Of a stretch of 64,000 bases of DNA, positions 38,216 through 50,448 are shown one piece after another. The position numbers were made by a program, and so were the translations under genes. The notes under the pieces are model-generated. The model ran no database searches. It was not told where the DNA came from and was given only the letters and a program-made list of their open reading frames with translations. This DNA comes from Phoronis australis. Its lineage: Eukaryota > Phoronida > Phoronidae. The stretch lies in the NCBI GenBank assembly GCA_002633005.1, contig NMRA01000303.1, forward strand, positions 226,512-290,511, in the 5' to 3' direction. Every line of letters starts with the position of its first letter. Position 1 is the stretch's first letter.

Positions 38216-38290
38216 GTCTCAAAATTTTACCCCGCTGCAAGGTTTCAAATAATAACCCCACATCTGCATATAAACATGTATATATATATA

Positions 38291-38439
38291 TACATTAGAG
38301 TCCAAGGCAAAGATAGCTGGTCTCGAAAAGCCTCACACACTCACAGGAAGTTGATAACGTGTGCGAAATGTGAAATAATATACAATACCACCAATAACAA
38401 TGTACAAACAAACAGTAACTCATCACCGAGGCTGTGGCT
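38291..38439 (+). repeat. Second copy of the 149-base block
   Basis: Identical by eye to 35972-36120, but here the sequence continues without an N into AAGAACTCCCTGCTAG. Confidence 0.9.
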
Positions 38440-39243
38440 AAGAACTCCCTGCTAGTTATGTAACTGACACTGACAAGTCGATGAGGGTTTTTCACAGTGA
38501 GTGTGTGCCGATAGAAAGACTAGTGCAAGAATAGTAAACACAGCGATAACCCTAATAGTCTATCAACATAATAATGACAGACACTACAGGAGTCAAGCAC
38601 TACGAAGAGAATCCGTACGAGCCACTGTGGTACTACCCCAATATCTTTTCGCTGGTAAAATCATTCATACTATAAAAAGGGGCGTAAGAACAGCGTTGTA
38701 TTTATCTACGATCTCTTAGACACGAGTGGTAAATTAATGCCTTGTGAGTCTTTTTGTGCTGCACATGGGATTGTCCATCATTCACCGAATTTTAAACTTT
38801 AAGAAAAATCATCTAAACAATTTTGATTCCTTTAAAGTTACCTCTCCGAATTTGCTCGACTTTTTCTAATGTCTTCATTATTTATCATTGTTTAAAAGGT
38901 CAGTTTCATAAAAATGAAACTAATGTCAGGATGACTGTTATCTTCGGCAAATTTTCAAAATCACTGAATTTAATATTAATTCTTGGTGAATATCATTCAT
39001 ATCAGCGGAGATTAATGGATCTTAAGCCATGTGTCGAATAATTAAAATAGAAATTGTCGAATATTATAAAACTGAAAAATACATTTTCTACAAAAATTGG
39101 GAATATTCCGAGTAGAACAATAGCTTGTGGTATGATATTGTATCTATAGGATGCACGTATGGATAAGCATCACTATTTTTGAAACACAGACGAAATATAA
39201 ACTCTTTCATACCATACATTTTTAAATTCTGTACCCCCAATAA

Positions 39244-39284
39244 TGTGTGTGTGTGTGTGTGTGTGTGGGTGTGTGTGTGTGTGT
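39244..39284 (+). repeat. GT microsatellite running into an assembly gap
   Basis: (GT)n with one GG interruption, ending at the run of N from 39285. Confidence 0.95.
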
Positions 39285-39487
39285 NNNNNNNNNNNNNNNN
39301 NNNNNNNNNNNNNNNNNNNNNNNNNNNNNNNNNNNNNNNNNNNNNNNNNNNNNNNNNNNNNNNNNNNNNNNNNNNNNNNNNNNNNNNNNNNNNNNNNNNN
39401 NNNNNNNNNNNNNNNNNNNNNNNNNNNNNNNNNNNNNNNNNNNNNNNNNNNNNNNNNNNNNNNNNNNNNNNNNNNNNNNNNNNNNNN
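39285..39487. other. Assembly gap (203 N)
   Basis: Run of N following a GT microsatellite. Confidence 0.99.
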
Positions 39488-39610
39488 ATAATTATGTACA
39501 ACGTCATGGGTTGAACCCAAGTCGTTCGCCATACTGTTCGGATCAGAGACAAAGTGTATAGAGTGAAGAGAAAGCAAAGTACATTTAGCGTCGAGAAGGT
39601 TCGTAGAGGG

Positions 39611-39849
39611 ATCAAAAGATGTGTTTCCGGAGGCTGCAGCAACAGCAGCCAGGCGGAGAACGTCTCGGTGTTCCGGAGGACACCAAAGTTGCGCAGAAGT
39701 GGCATCGCTTCGTGCGCCGAACGAGAGTGTGGGACGTCATCGTGGACCAAGCGATTCGGTCCGGGGCCACTCTGTGTTCTGCCCACTTTGAGGACTCGTG
39801 TTTCGACTCCAGTCACAGGAGACGTTACGATAAAGGCCAGGTTCAATAA
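39611..39849 (+). pseudogene. THAP zinc-finger domain fragment, frameshifted
   Basis: One frame begins KRCVSGGCSNSSQAENVSVF, the two first zinc-ligand cysteines of a C2CH THAP domain. The continuation, PEDTKVAQKWHRFVRRTRVW and then LCSAHFEDSCFD (the second Cys and His), is in another frame. The shift falls near 39670-39680. THAP domains bind DNA in transposases and chromatin proteins. Either a dead copy or an assembly indel. It is followed on the opposite strand by an acidic FEP reading frame. Confidence 0.75.
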
Positions 39850-39889
39850 AGAACATTATTTATCATTCAGAAACATCAGCTCTTAATTC

Positions 39890-40126
39890 AGGATCGTCTG
39901 TGATGACTGGGTTGACTCGCTGAGCCCGAGGCCGCTTCTCTCGCGGGAGGATCTAGTTCGTAAGGCTCAAAGTAGAAAAGTACGCAGCCGGAAGCACATC
40001 AAACTTGTTCTCGCTTTCGTGCAACCCCATTTCCTCATCCTGGCCACCATTGCCGTACGTTTCTTCATAGTATTTGTTCAATTCTTGCTCATAATCGTCG
40101 TCGCTTTCAAATTCCCTGCTCTCCGC
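39890..40126 (-). pseudogene. Acidic / FEP-motif reading frames opposite the THAP fragment
   Basis: Reading the - strand from 40126, one frame gives an acidic stretch (REFESDDDYEQELNKYYEET, then GGQDEEMGL) and stops at 39955-39953. An overlapping frame gives FYFEPYELDPPAREAASGS and stops near 39890. Together they resemble the acidic N-terminus with a Y-x-FEP motif of the invertebrate P2X7-C-like protein family. That link is by memory of the motif, not a search. No ATG precedes it in frame. Confidence 0.35.
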
Positions 40127-40699
40127 TATTGTTCAGTGCTAGTCACTGATCTCTTGTGTTCAACCCATGACGTCACGAGGCGGCAAATGTGAAAATTGGC
40201 AAAATTGAAAGAAAAATCAAAATTTCGAGCTAATTACACAAAATAAACATGGGTTTAGCTAAATTTTACGTCATACATTTAGTCTGTGGCCACCGGTAAT
40301 TCAAAATGTGCAAAAATCCATGGTGTGTACTGTTTAAATTCTGTTTCTGTGGCAGTGAACCACTTTTAATGCAATTTAGTATGCTTTTCGCGTTCCTGGC
40401 TTCTTTAATACGTTCTTGGCAGAAACCAATTACCCTGTCCAGGTAAGCTGAACACAGCTTAACAATAGTGATCTAATGCTGAGCGGGTAACGCACCGTGG
40501 ATAATAAGGTGCGAGTAATTTGCCTTAAAATTTACCAGTATTGTGTGCCGTATGTGTATCAAAGCTAATGATTGTCTCAAACTTTCAAACACGCCATTCT
40601 TTGCTGCACTATTTTAAGACTGGAATTGAATATTGCATATCACAAGAAAAGAGTCCAGCCTTCAATCCTAGGATTATGGCCTCTCTGTCCCTCGACCAG

Positions 40700-40765
40700 T
40701 TTTAAGATTAGGGTTACACATCCTAAGGGTTAGGGTGAGAGTTCGCCCCAGGGTTAGAGATACAG
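40700..40765 (+). repeat. Degenerate TTAGGG-like stretch
   Basis: AGATTAGGGTTACAC, AAGGGTTAGGGTGAG and CAGGGTTAGAG lie within 60 bases. Resembles a decayed interstitial telomere-like motif. Confidence 0.35.
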
Positions 40766-42024
40766 TTAGATTGTGTCCAGATATAACCAACAGAGGTCAT
40801 TGTGATGGAAAAAGACCGTTCCTGCCTTGGCACACCGAAAGTGAAGACTAACGGGAAACCGTGATACATGCAGAGACAAAAAATAAACAGTACGTTTTAT
40901 GCATTTTGGAATCCACTCAAAGAGAGGATACAGAAAACAGTAATTTCAGATGGCTATGATTTTGGAGTCGGATTGTAAACAACAACTAAAATTTGATTGG
41001 ATGACGGCTCTTTTGGACCACATTTGTGAAATCTAGACAATTTGTATTCAGAAGTAGCATTGGCAAGGAAGTGGTGCAAGTTGGTTCAGTGAATCTGGTT
41101 TGCCTGTGCTCACGAACATGTGAAGCAGATTAGATTTCATTTTCTTCAAAATGGCGGAACTGTACTGCGGCGGTGACCGCGGAATGTGCTGCGATTTCAG
41201 GTAGCTCTCAAAGAACCCAGAATTTGCAAACATCTGATTGGATGGTAGCTCTTTTGTGGAATTTGCAGTAAATTTGCATTCAGATTCTAGTCAGTGTTAG
41301 TTCGTATCAAGCATTGGCCGAGAAGTAGTGGTTTTGGGCTGAAAAGTGTCAGTTTTGCGTTTGTGACACTTTTTCTGAGCCTGACGTCCTTTTTGGTCCA
41401 AGTAAAATGGTATCAGTTTCCCGCGTATTCTCCAAGAATGCATACATCATACTTACGAATAAAACTGCCAAACATTCTGTCTGTAAAATATTCAAAATGC
41501 CAACATCTCACTCAAATACACCCAGTCAGGTGTAAAAGTTCGTGTTCAAAACCGCGGCTAAAATGATCGATAAAAATGAAGTTGTGTCAGCTGAGGTGCA
41601 ACCATAGCAACACAAGTATAGCATCACACTTCAACGCTATTACAGAACTTAAAGGTGTACTGAGTGTCATTTAGGCTATTTGATTATTGCCTTGGGACAT
41701 ATCGTTTCACATAATAGAGAGTGGCGAATGTTTTTATCTAGTTTTGCTATAGTCACAAAATTGAGTCATAAGATAACGCCTTTTCATATGATCAACGCTG
41801 TGATAACACTTTTACGCACTCCAAAAGCCCGGTTTAAGACGGAGAATTACGTCTAAATGTGAACGTGGCGATCACGCACACAAACTTTACATTTGAAGCC
41901 TGTTCATACGTAACTTTTTGCGGAATTTTCCGAGATGTTTTCCGCAAAATGTTTATTCGAGTGCACGCAGCGATTAATTTGGCATGGACAGGCCTTGTGC
42001 CAGGGACATGTTTTCAAAAGACCA

Positions 42025-42170
42025 TGGCTGGGTTGCATAAAACTTCAAAATTATCCGCTGGATAAGTTTGATTGCTGCGTGACGTCAGGTGCATTGCTCA
42101 ACAACAACAACGTGGCGCGTCATTGTTCCTATGCAGCGTATAACTTTTATGCAACCGGGCCCAGATACCC
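42025..42170. repeat. Small fold-back element with GGTTGCATAAAA ends
   Basis: CTGGGTTGCATAAAACTT at about 42028 and AACTTTTATGCAACCGGGCCCAG near 42138-42160 are inverted. The ends resemble those of 35383-35808. A TGACGTCA lies inside at about 42079. Confidence 0.55.
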
Positions 42171-42631
42171 CATACATTTTAGAGAACTAAAAGTGAAAAC
42201 GAGTTGTCATCGGCACCATGGTCTACGTTGGCACTCAACTAACGGAGCCTACATACATGCGCTAACTAAATTCAACCAGAACTCTCGTCAAGTCGCCGTC
42301 ACAATGAAGATGGGATGGTATAGCCAGAGGCACAATGCGGTAAACTGAATACAATACTTTTTATTTAATTTCGTTCCTATTAACTTCAAATTGAGGGCAC
42401 ATCCAAATACTAAATTTGATTATTTCAACTCATGTTTCAACATAGCGAGTCCTTTTGGTCTAATAACGCCAAGTACACACAAAGGGAATTATGAATAAAA
42501 CTTTGCAATGATCGGCTAACGCTACCTGAGCTTCTGAAAATCTGTATCTATCCGTGGAAGCTTTCACTTTGTTTCTTGTATATTTTCACAATTTTATGAC
42601 AATTCTTGAAAAATTGTTATTCAGGAGACAG

Positions 42632-42710
42632 TGCAGCTCAGTCAGTGGTTTGTTCGCCAGACTCCCGTTTGTACGCGGGTTGAATCTCGGAATCCAGCAT
42701 CGTGTCTGTG
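42632..42710 (+). repeat. Degenerate tRNA-like SINE head
   Basis: GCAGCTCAGTCAGTGG resembles an A box and GCGGGTTGAATCTCGG a mutated B box at roughly tRNA spacing. No proper stems. Confidence 0.35.
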
Positions 42711-44510
42711 AAACTAAAGACTGACAATAGGGATGATTTCTCTTTTGTAACTGAACACGTTCGTTATAAGTAAACTGAATATCTAGACGAGTAATCTGTC
42801 AGTGGTTTTTCGTTATGGGGAACCTTAATTTTTTAGGAACTCCCAACTTCGTGGAAAGGAATATCAACGCGAAAAGGCATTTAGGTCCTTTACAGAGTGT
42901 GGAAGATCCAAAAGTAACCCCATAATGTCAGAATAATTTTCAGGGAGCGGATATCAGGTTCCACATTAATTTATACAACAAATGTAAGCGTCGTTGTGCT
43001 TCTAAAAAGCGGCGCACACGTTACGATTTTTCCTCGCAGTCTCACATTTTTTTGCCGGCGACAAGTTTGGTCAATTGAATAAGAGTGTAGGGCAATATTT
43101 TGCTGGTTTGGTGGTCCGAGCTAAGTTTGGTAAGTTAGAAAAATAGAATGTGGTTGAGATGTTTATTGTAAGATAAAGTAATAATATATTAACTAATAAT
43201 CGTGGCCAAGGCGCCTCGCAGCGGCTTCGTATACAGTTATCAAACTAAGCAATAATTGGATTCGAAAATAGTACACGGTATGACGCATACTTGTGTCCAG
43301 CTTGAGTGTGACTTGCTACTACAGACGAGCTTTCATTTTTCGCCATATCTGAAATCCTTCGATCAAAAATGTCCTAGTGATGTTGCCCGAGATCTTACGA
43401 TTTTGTCGCCATTTATCGACGACGTTGTCGGCGATGAATAATCGTGTGCACTAGTCTTTACTTTCTGTTTTTCCGCTCACCTATCTTATAGTGGCTTGTT
43501 TTCCCCTTAAGAAATTAAGGATCGTGAAAAATAAATGAAGGCTAATGGAGCGCGAGCAAAATTTAATCCAATAAAAGTCGCAGTCTTCATAATCGAATTA
43601 TTCTGAACACGCAGCCAACTTACATGTATGTGCTTAAAACCTTGTTCCAGCGGCTCCCATATACGGGAGATACTGTTATTATAAAATACAAAATCGCCTA
43701 AGTTGTGTTTTCGCAATGGACTGTTAAATGAAACATGCATGTCGAACACGTAAGAATGAAAAGCAGACGTGTTCTGTACAGAACAAATGTTTTTTTTCTG
43801 GCATGTGTCTGCGTGTATTCTTGCACCTGACGTTTGTTTAAACAGGAGAAATATTATGGGTGAACAATATTTATTGAGGATAAATGTTAACGAGATACAT
43901 TATCGATTGTTCACAACAGCAGAAAATGTAACAAAGAAAAAATGCATTCATACACTATATTGTAGCCACAGTTACGTGTAGTTGAGGACTGAGGAGGGGT
44001 ACATGGGACTGACTTATAGCAAGTTAGTCATGATCTAATTACTAGCGGCGTTAAGACGACATATGCAATTTGGTAGCCTTTTGAAAGTTGATAACGACTT
44101 CAGTGCGCCGGTACAACGTATGCTGCGACACTCGACTAATGGAAAAACTGCAACTGGTGACGGGAACCTTGTGTCAGTACATCTCCATGGACCCAGTGTC
44201 CCCCTAAACTCAATATCCGCCTGCATGTATTTGAATTTTGAGCTCGGGTCTTCGCCGAATAACGGATCCGTAGTGTTGGCATTCAAGCACGTGCAGGCAG
44301 GACACTACAAGATCATGCTTCACCGGTAATGGGAACTGGGGAGGGCCATTGAAAGCATCTTGGTGAAGAGAAACCCGTCGACTCGTACTAGGGTGAAAAT
44401 ATGACTGGGATGACAACCACTTTATGATAGCTGGATGTGTCCCCTCGAAAATTTTCAGATACAACTGTTACGGGACATTGTCGGTTTTACAGTTTTACGC
44501 ATCTTTGTGA

Positions 44511-44578
44511 TTATTGTAGGATGGGATAAACTTGTTGAAATTATTATTGTAGGATAGGATAGACTTGTTGAAATTATT
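44511..44578 (+). repeat. 34-base tandem duplication
   Basis: Two near-identical copies of a unit around ATTGTAGGATGGGATAAACT followed by TGTTGAAATT. Confidence 0.85.
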
Positions 44579-46765
44579 AGCATTGACCAAAACTACAAAA
44601 CAACATTGTTGTGCTTTTTGTGATTCTACTGTTATTATTAACGATGCTTGCCAGACATTCGATGAATTCAAGGACGGCCACTGTTAGTTATGGACGGGCG
44701 TTAAGCTCCGACAGCGAAAGGATAGATTACGAGTGCGTGAAATTCGTGTTCTATTCTGTTCCGAGGGCCGAGGCCGATCTCAGAAAATTACCGTTCTCGC
44801 CGATAATATCACTTTAAATATTTTATGGTCCGCCCCACCAACCTCAGTACGCGGCGACCACGTTTGCTTCAAATATTTGTGAGTAAATTTCATTTACATT
44901 TCGCAGTATGGTGCGCCACACTTTCTCACCAGCCTTTCAAAATACATGTAGGAATAGTGTAGAAACGGCTTACAGACACCTATTTCACGATTGATCACCA
45001 CAGTATGGAGAAATTTTGATGTTAGTTGTCGTCTTCATAATGAAGGATGTGTTATTTGTAGAGCTTTAGTGGGTCCTGCCAGCCATATTGGGCAGCTGTT
45101 CCGTTACATATGGAAAAGGACCTGTCACGTGGCTAATGTAGACAATTCATTACCCAGTCAAAAAGAAGAATTGTTTATAAATACGGTTATCGCTTTGTTT
45201 TACCTGGCTCGTCCATATCATTGATCCCTATGGGGCTGCTGCGTCTAATATCCTTAATCCGTCTTCAGACTCATTCGTTAACGGTGGAAGATTATTACAC
45301 TCCTTGTACCGTATTTCGTTTGAGTTAATCGATAATTCCTTGAAGTCGAAATAGCTTCAGTTTCCTAACATACGATAGTCGGTCACAAAAGCTCCACTGC
45401 AACTTCACGTCTCATTTTGGTGGACAATACACCTATTATTCAAAAACCTGACCGAACGTTGACAGAAACTCAGCGTACAAAACTGAATATCAATCAGTCG
45501 GGTCAGAAGATCACGTGTCGCAACAGAAGCCGTGCTCGCTCTACAGGGTGGATGAAAATAGACTGTCTGCAATAAACCTGGCGTTCCGTTGAAGAAACTA
45601 ACTTTTAAATTAAGTCACTTGCTGCTATGAAAATGGTCTCCTTTATCGGATGAGAAGTGACTTAGGTTCAGTCTCCCAAATAACTGACAGTTCGTTATTG
45701 CTCGAGACTATCCTCAGAGAATAAATTGACATGCCGTGACAAGTTAAACATTAGAACCTTGTCAGTTTTGTCCAAGTCCAGAATCGCAAATATTTTGACA
45801 AAGGAACAATATGAGATCGATTTCATGACAGCAAGTACTCTAAATCAAAACTATGAGGTCATTTTGCTGCAATAACATATGAATCCTGAGGTATAGAAAC
45901 CGACTCAATTAAACAAAATTAAAGTTCATAGGAATTCGGGGTCTTTAAAACACTGTAAAACTAAATGTTCATTCAGACAGACAGACACCATTTCGGGTAA
46001 ATGTAGGCCACGCTTATTTGGTTCAATATTTGGTTTCCGTACAAAGTTATCGTGTACAAAATAAAAGACTAGCTTGTGCAACGAAATTGGCGCCCATTTT
46101 GGAATAAGTTAAGCGACCCCGTCAAACTTTAAAAGAGACTATAAATACTCACTGACGTACGTCTGAGAAATCGTCGCTGTCTCAATTCCCAATCAATTCA
46201 TTCAAAATACCTCTTTCAAAATCTTCGGCTTTGTGTACTTCAAGATAGCCAGTAATCATATGACGTCGCCTCTCTTATACGCTGTTGTTTCACACATTTT
46301 TGTGCGTGAACTGTTGTGCTTCAACACTTGATCTCGAAATCAGAAAGTTCAGCCAATCTTTGAGATTCAGTAAAGAAGATAATGATAAGCTTTGAAACGT
46401 GTGCAACGTCAGGTGGAACCTGTTGTTTTTCGATACATAACGAATAATTGTAATTGTAATCCACACAAACACTCACTAGCTCCGCAGTCGCACTAAATCG
46501 AACGATCTGCCGCTGAGCCAACTACATGTAAGTGAATTAAATAATCTAAATGCGCGCGCTTTTCAGCCGCAAAAACGATAATGTCCCTTTATGAAAAAGC
46601 ATTTTTACACCTCCGGTATTAGAGAAGTGTCGATGCAAACTGTGATCAGAAGCCATTCGTGCAGGAGTCGGTAGTTAATGGGGAAAGAAGTAAACGGCAG
46701 GTGAAGCTGTAAGTAATCTCGATAGTAGTGGCACTGCTGGTAACTTGTTTAGACCGAAGTTGATC

Positions 46766-46865
46766 CAGGGGCGGATCCAGTATTTTGAGTTGGGGGGTAG
46801 GGCAGAGTATTAGCAAGGATTTTTTCCGTCAGATATTCGCACCTCGAACTGCCAAATACAATCTT
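46766..46865. mobile_element. hAT-like non-autonomous element, truncated copy 3
   Basis: Begins CAGGGGCGGATCCAGTATTT and follows the other copies to ACTGCCAAATACAATCT, then diverges. The right end is missing. Confidence 0.55.
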
Positions 46866-47079
46866 TGTCTTTTCTTCCAAAAGAGTTCGCGGCAGTCATC
46901 AAACGATTTCAGTTTGTGAGCAAATCTCCGTCCACATGCCATGTTCATTATGTGAAATCTAACAAGAGCAACGCACAGCTTTGACATGCGCCCATCGTGT
47001 GCATAACATATATTGCAGATACAAGGCATCATTTCTATTTCAAACATTCCCAATAAAGGGAGCAATCCTAGTAAACATA

Positions 47080-48060
47080 AAATAGTCTATAGGGGGGTGC
47101 ATAGCAAGTCACCAATGCTTTGCTCAATAGGAACACACCTCCCAAAATCATAAAAAGTAGGTACAGCAGTATAGTCAGACACGTTCAAAAGTCATTGTCA
47201 TCAGTTGTCACGTTCATAAGGGGTTACGGAGAAACAACTGTGGATGCAAGACAAACAGGGGGTGCCAGAGTAATCAAACTGTCCAAAAATCATTGTCAGC
47301 TATGCTCTTCCCAGTACGAACAGGTGTGCCACTTTTCAGAACCATTCTTCAGATAGAAAGTCGGATGCCAAAAACAGACTCAAAAATAATGAAAATGGCC
47401 ACTAGGAGGCGTACACTAGGTCAAATCCATCTGAAAATGGGAAGGCGTCACGCCTCTTTTAATATAAACCTATTTGCCAAATTTCATAAAAATACGTCAA
47501 GGAACTCCAAATAGTCTAACAGATACAGAAGAAATCAGGAAATAATGAAATTGCCACTAGGGGTCAGAGCGGTAGTCAGATCCGCCAGAAAGTTGTCATC
47601 ATCCGTTGTCATCTTCCTACGACGCTTTCACACAGTAGTCAGAGCCGTCGGAAAATCATCGCCACAAAGATCCGTCATGTAAAGATACAGAGGAAAACAG
47701 AAAAAATAAAATCGCCACTAGGGCGCATAGCGGTAGTCGGATCCGTCTGAAATTCAACGTCGCCCGTTGCCCGTTGTCATTTTTACTTGCCAAATTTAAT
47801 AAAGATACTGCAGAGGGTTCAGGAGATACAGCCATGGCAACAAAAAACAAAACTGCCATCCGAAAATCGTCAACCGTCTTCTTTGTACTGTAGTGGTTCG
47901 GTTGATAGAAGGGCGGACGCCAAAACAGACTTGAAAACGATAAAAATGGCTGTTAGGTGGCGCAAAATACGTCAAATTCATCCAAAAACGGAAAGGTGGC
48001 GTCATCTCACTAATAGATACCTTCTGACACAGCGCCACCTATACTGAAAAGTGGCCCTGT
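47080..48060 (+). repeat. Diverged second cluster of the CTCF-motif repeat
   Basis: Shares GGCCACTAGGAGGCG (47399), TTGCCACTAGGGGTCAGAGC (47554), CGCCACTAGGGCGCATAGC (47715), GGAGATACAGCCATGG and GTTCGGTTGATAGAAGGG with 29707-30840. AGCGCCACCTA at about 48031 is a motif on the opposite strand. More degraded than the first cluster. Confidence 0.7.
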
Positions 48061-48164
48061 GGAAACATGAATTCCGTGTGTGGACATCAATGTGCATGCT
48101 TGGTCGGAAGTTTATCGATCACATCGCTACCACTTGTACACGCCTTCTATGCACTGAACTTGTT

Positions 48165-48510
48165 TGGGCTTAAGCATAGGCGGATTTAGGGGGGAGGGGG
48201 GCCCAGGGGGCCCGGCTCCCCCCTTCCCCCTTGGCTGCCGTAAGCAAAAATGGAACAGCAACAGCGTGAAGCGCGAAGAAATATTGAGAAAGCAACCAGT
48301 AGGACGCGGAGAAGGGGGTGCTACCAGATCGCGGCGTTCTTCCCGTGTTTTTTGGTCCACCGGTAGGAGTTTTCCGAATAGATGGTACACACACTCGGCT
48401 CCCGCAACTTCGGGCCTGAGCATGTGCAATCGCACTTTGCCTGATTCCCCGAGACAACATGTTGCCCCCCCCCCTTATGCTATCCTAGATCCGCCACTGT
48501 TAAGCCACTG
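48165..48510. mobile_element. hAT-like element with GC-rich interior
   Basis: The left end GGGCTTAAGCATAGGCGGAT and the right end ATCCGCCACTGTTAAGCC are inverted copies, so the inverted repeat is longer than in the other copies. The interior is unrelated to copies 1-3. Open frames inside follow the C- and G-runs and are not believable genes. Confidence 0.5.
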
Positions 48511-48779
48511 GATCGTAGTTTCCTTGATTTTGTTTTCTTCGATGACTGCTCGTTTTCCTAAATTGCAAATATTTAAGTCAAAGGTGGTGGCCATACTACG
48601 TCGCAGAAACTTGAAAGGGGTTTCCCAGATTTAAACCAATAGGAATGACTGAATGTTATGAAGTCGGTTTCATTACTTCAACCAACGAGAAGCCATGTTG
48701 AACAACAATTCCACAGTGCTACCTCTCGTAGCACTGTGGAAGAGTGTAACTAATAGATAGCTGTTTGTCCGTTTAGAAA

Positions 48780-48850
48780 CTGGAAAGATGCAGAGATAAA
48801 CGTGAAAATTTTCCACAAGGGGGCAGAGCGGTAGTCTACTGGTAGTCGTC
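48780..48850 (+). repeat. Fragment of the CTCF-motif repeat
   Basis: Contains CCACAAGGGGGCAGAGCGGTAG at 48813, with the same flanks as the other copies (GATGCAGAGATAAACGTGAAA before it). Confidence 0.55.
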
Positions 48851-49409
48851 TATCAACAGCCTCGCTGGTTCCCTACGTGCCTAGTCAGCACACACGTATC
48901 ACGCAGTGGCACGCGCTTTAGCATTGGTTGATGTAACCTCAGGGGTCATTGGTTAGCTTCACAGCACCGTAAATAATGGCGGACTGTGAACGACTTTTAG
49001 CCTTGTCATGCAAGTGGTGTCGCCGCAACTATTTCGTTTCTGCAGTCATGTTTAATAGCCGAGTGCTTGAAGCACATACATGTACAATAAACACATATCT
49101 GGCCCATTTAACCGGTGTGTTAATCATACTGTATGAACACAGGACAGTATCGTAAACAAAAGTCACCGACAGTAGAAAGATGCACTCCAAAAAGGCGCAC
49201 CCACAATTTCTAGGATTCACATTTCCTGAACATAAATTTTAAGCATTGATTTGTCTGTACAACAGACCACACTTTCTCTTCAGTTCATCAGTCATGCCAG
49301 TTTGTTTGCGTAAAGCGCTGCCTGTTGAGAATTCTACTAGTCAATCAGAAACGCCGTCTAAAAAAATTTCCCGAGGAAAATTAAGTGATACCTGCGTGCT
49401 GGTTATCGA

Positions 49410-49570
49410 CCATCTAGTGGCACGCCGGGAAATAGCGAGATCAACAGCTTTATAGGAACACATCTGCCAAATCTCATTATCATCCTAAACAGGGCTTAGG
49501 AGATACAGCAGCGGACGCCGGACGACCAGACAGAGATGACGGCAATATGCACCCACATATAAATAAAAAT
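49410..49570 (+). repeat. 3' end fragment of the CTCF-motif repeat
   Basis: CATCTAGTGGCACGCC, then GGAACACATCTGCCAAAT, GGAGATACAGCAGCGGACGC and GATGACGGCAATATGC, the same order as at 30623-30830. Confidence 0.6.
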
Positions 49571-50448
49571 GAGATTGCATGGTTTTGTTCGCGTGTCCAG
49601 ATTTTCTGTTCAAGCTGTATTCATTAAAACTTATTGTAAAATTAATGATTTCGTGAATCACCTTGTCGTCATGGAAACAAAAATGGCAATAAATAAAACG
49701 TGTCAAAATTTTGCCACCTGGGAACACAAGCGACAGTATACCGGTTTTCTTTCAACCACAAATAACACATGAATAAAAAGTAATTTTTCAACGCTGTATC
49801 AGACAGCTGCTGGGTGCGGTTTAGTTGGTCCAATGGAATCCTACGTGCGTAAATTACCTGCATGAATTAGTTAACAACCGTGTAAATTGATTATTTTGTA
49901 ATTTATGCACGTAAATATTTTTGAAGTGCGTGAATTGTTCCCGTGAGTATTTAATTTACGCTGGTCAGATTGGTCCGATGGACGTCAGCGGTCCTTTCGG
50001 ATCAAATCAAAAAGAGGAAACCTCCAAGTGGTAACGATCGAGCTTCATCTACTATTGGAAGGTGTACACGCAATGTTACAGACATGCATCCGGGGCAGCA
50101 CCATAGGAAACGTGAGGATTCGGAGGGGGTGGAGAGGAGCGCGTGACCCCCATAATTTGTAGAAATCTTGAAATTTTGAAGTCGTGATCACGCCAGGCGC
50201 AAATGGTGGCAACGCAGGCTGAACTGGAGTTTTGTCGGTGGATCCACAATAAATTACACCTTCTGGCGAACCTACATGGTAAAATCGTAACTGAGAAAAA
50301 TTTAGCGAAGAGCATACCGGGAATTTTTGACGGTATTCCTCATGGCGTATTCACCTTTCTAGTGCCCTACGTATAATCCCATTCGTATACTTTCGGAAAC
50401 AGGTGGCCTATCAAGGGAAAATTTTTAGCTATCTGAAATGACCATGAT

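Larger units (their letters stand above)
40780..46700. other. No gene recognised
   Basis: Apart from the fold-back at 42025-42170, the SINE-like piece at 42632 and the 44511 duplication, only short frames are present. Segments at 41600-41900, 45650-45900 and 52600-53100 look like members of one old dispersed repeat, sharing CACAAGTATA(G/A)TGC/GC(A)TCACAC and TAAATCAAAAC-type phrases. Confidence 0.4.

Noticed and set aside
38006-38455. 149-codon + frame rich in Tyr
   Set aside because: Runs through a 50-base minisatellite (not a multiple of three) and then into the duplicated 149-base block. No conserved domain, so chance.
39088-39846. 252-codon - strand frame
   Set aside because: Mostly N gap and GT microsatellite (Thr-His repeats). 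The remainder is the antisense of the THAP fragment.
46440-46530. Possible tRNA gene on the - strand (TTGGCTCAGCGGCAGA)
   Set aside because: Has an A-box-like start, but no B box at the right distance and no acceptor stem.
48164-48634. 156-codon + frame and opposing - strand frames
   Set aside because: Lie in the GC-rich interior and ends of a hAT-like element. The low-complexity Gly/Pro/Arg content reflects C and G runs.
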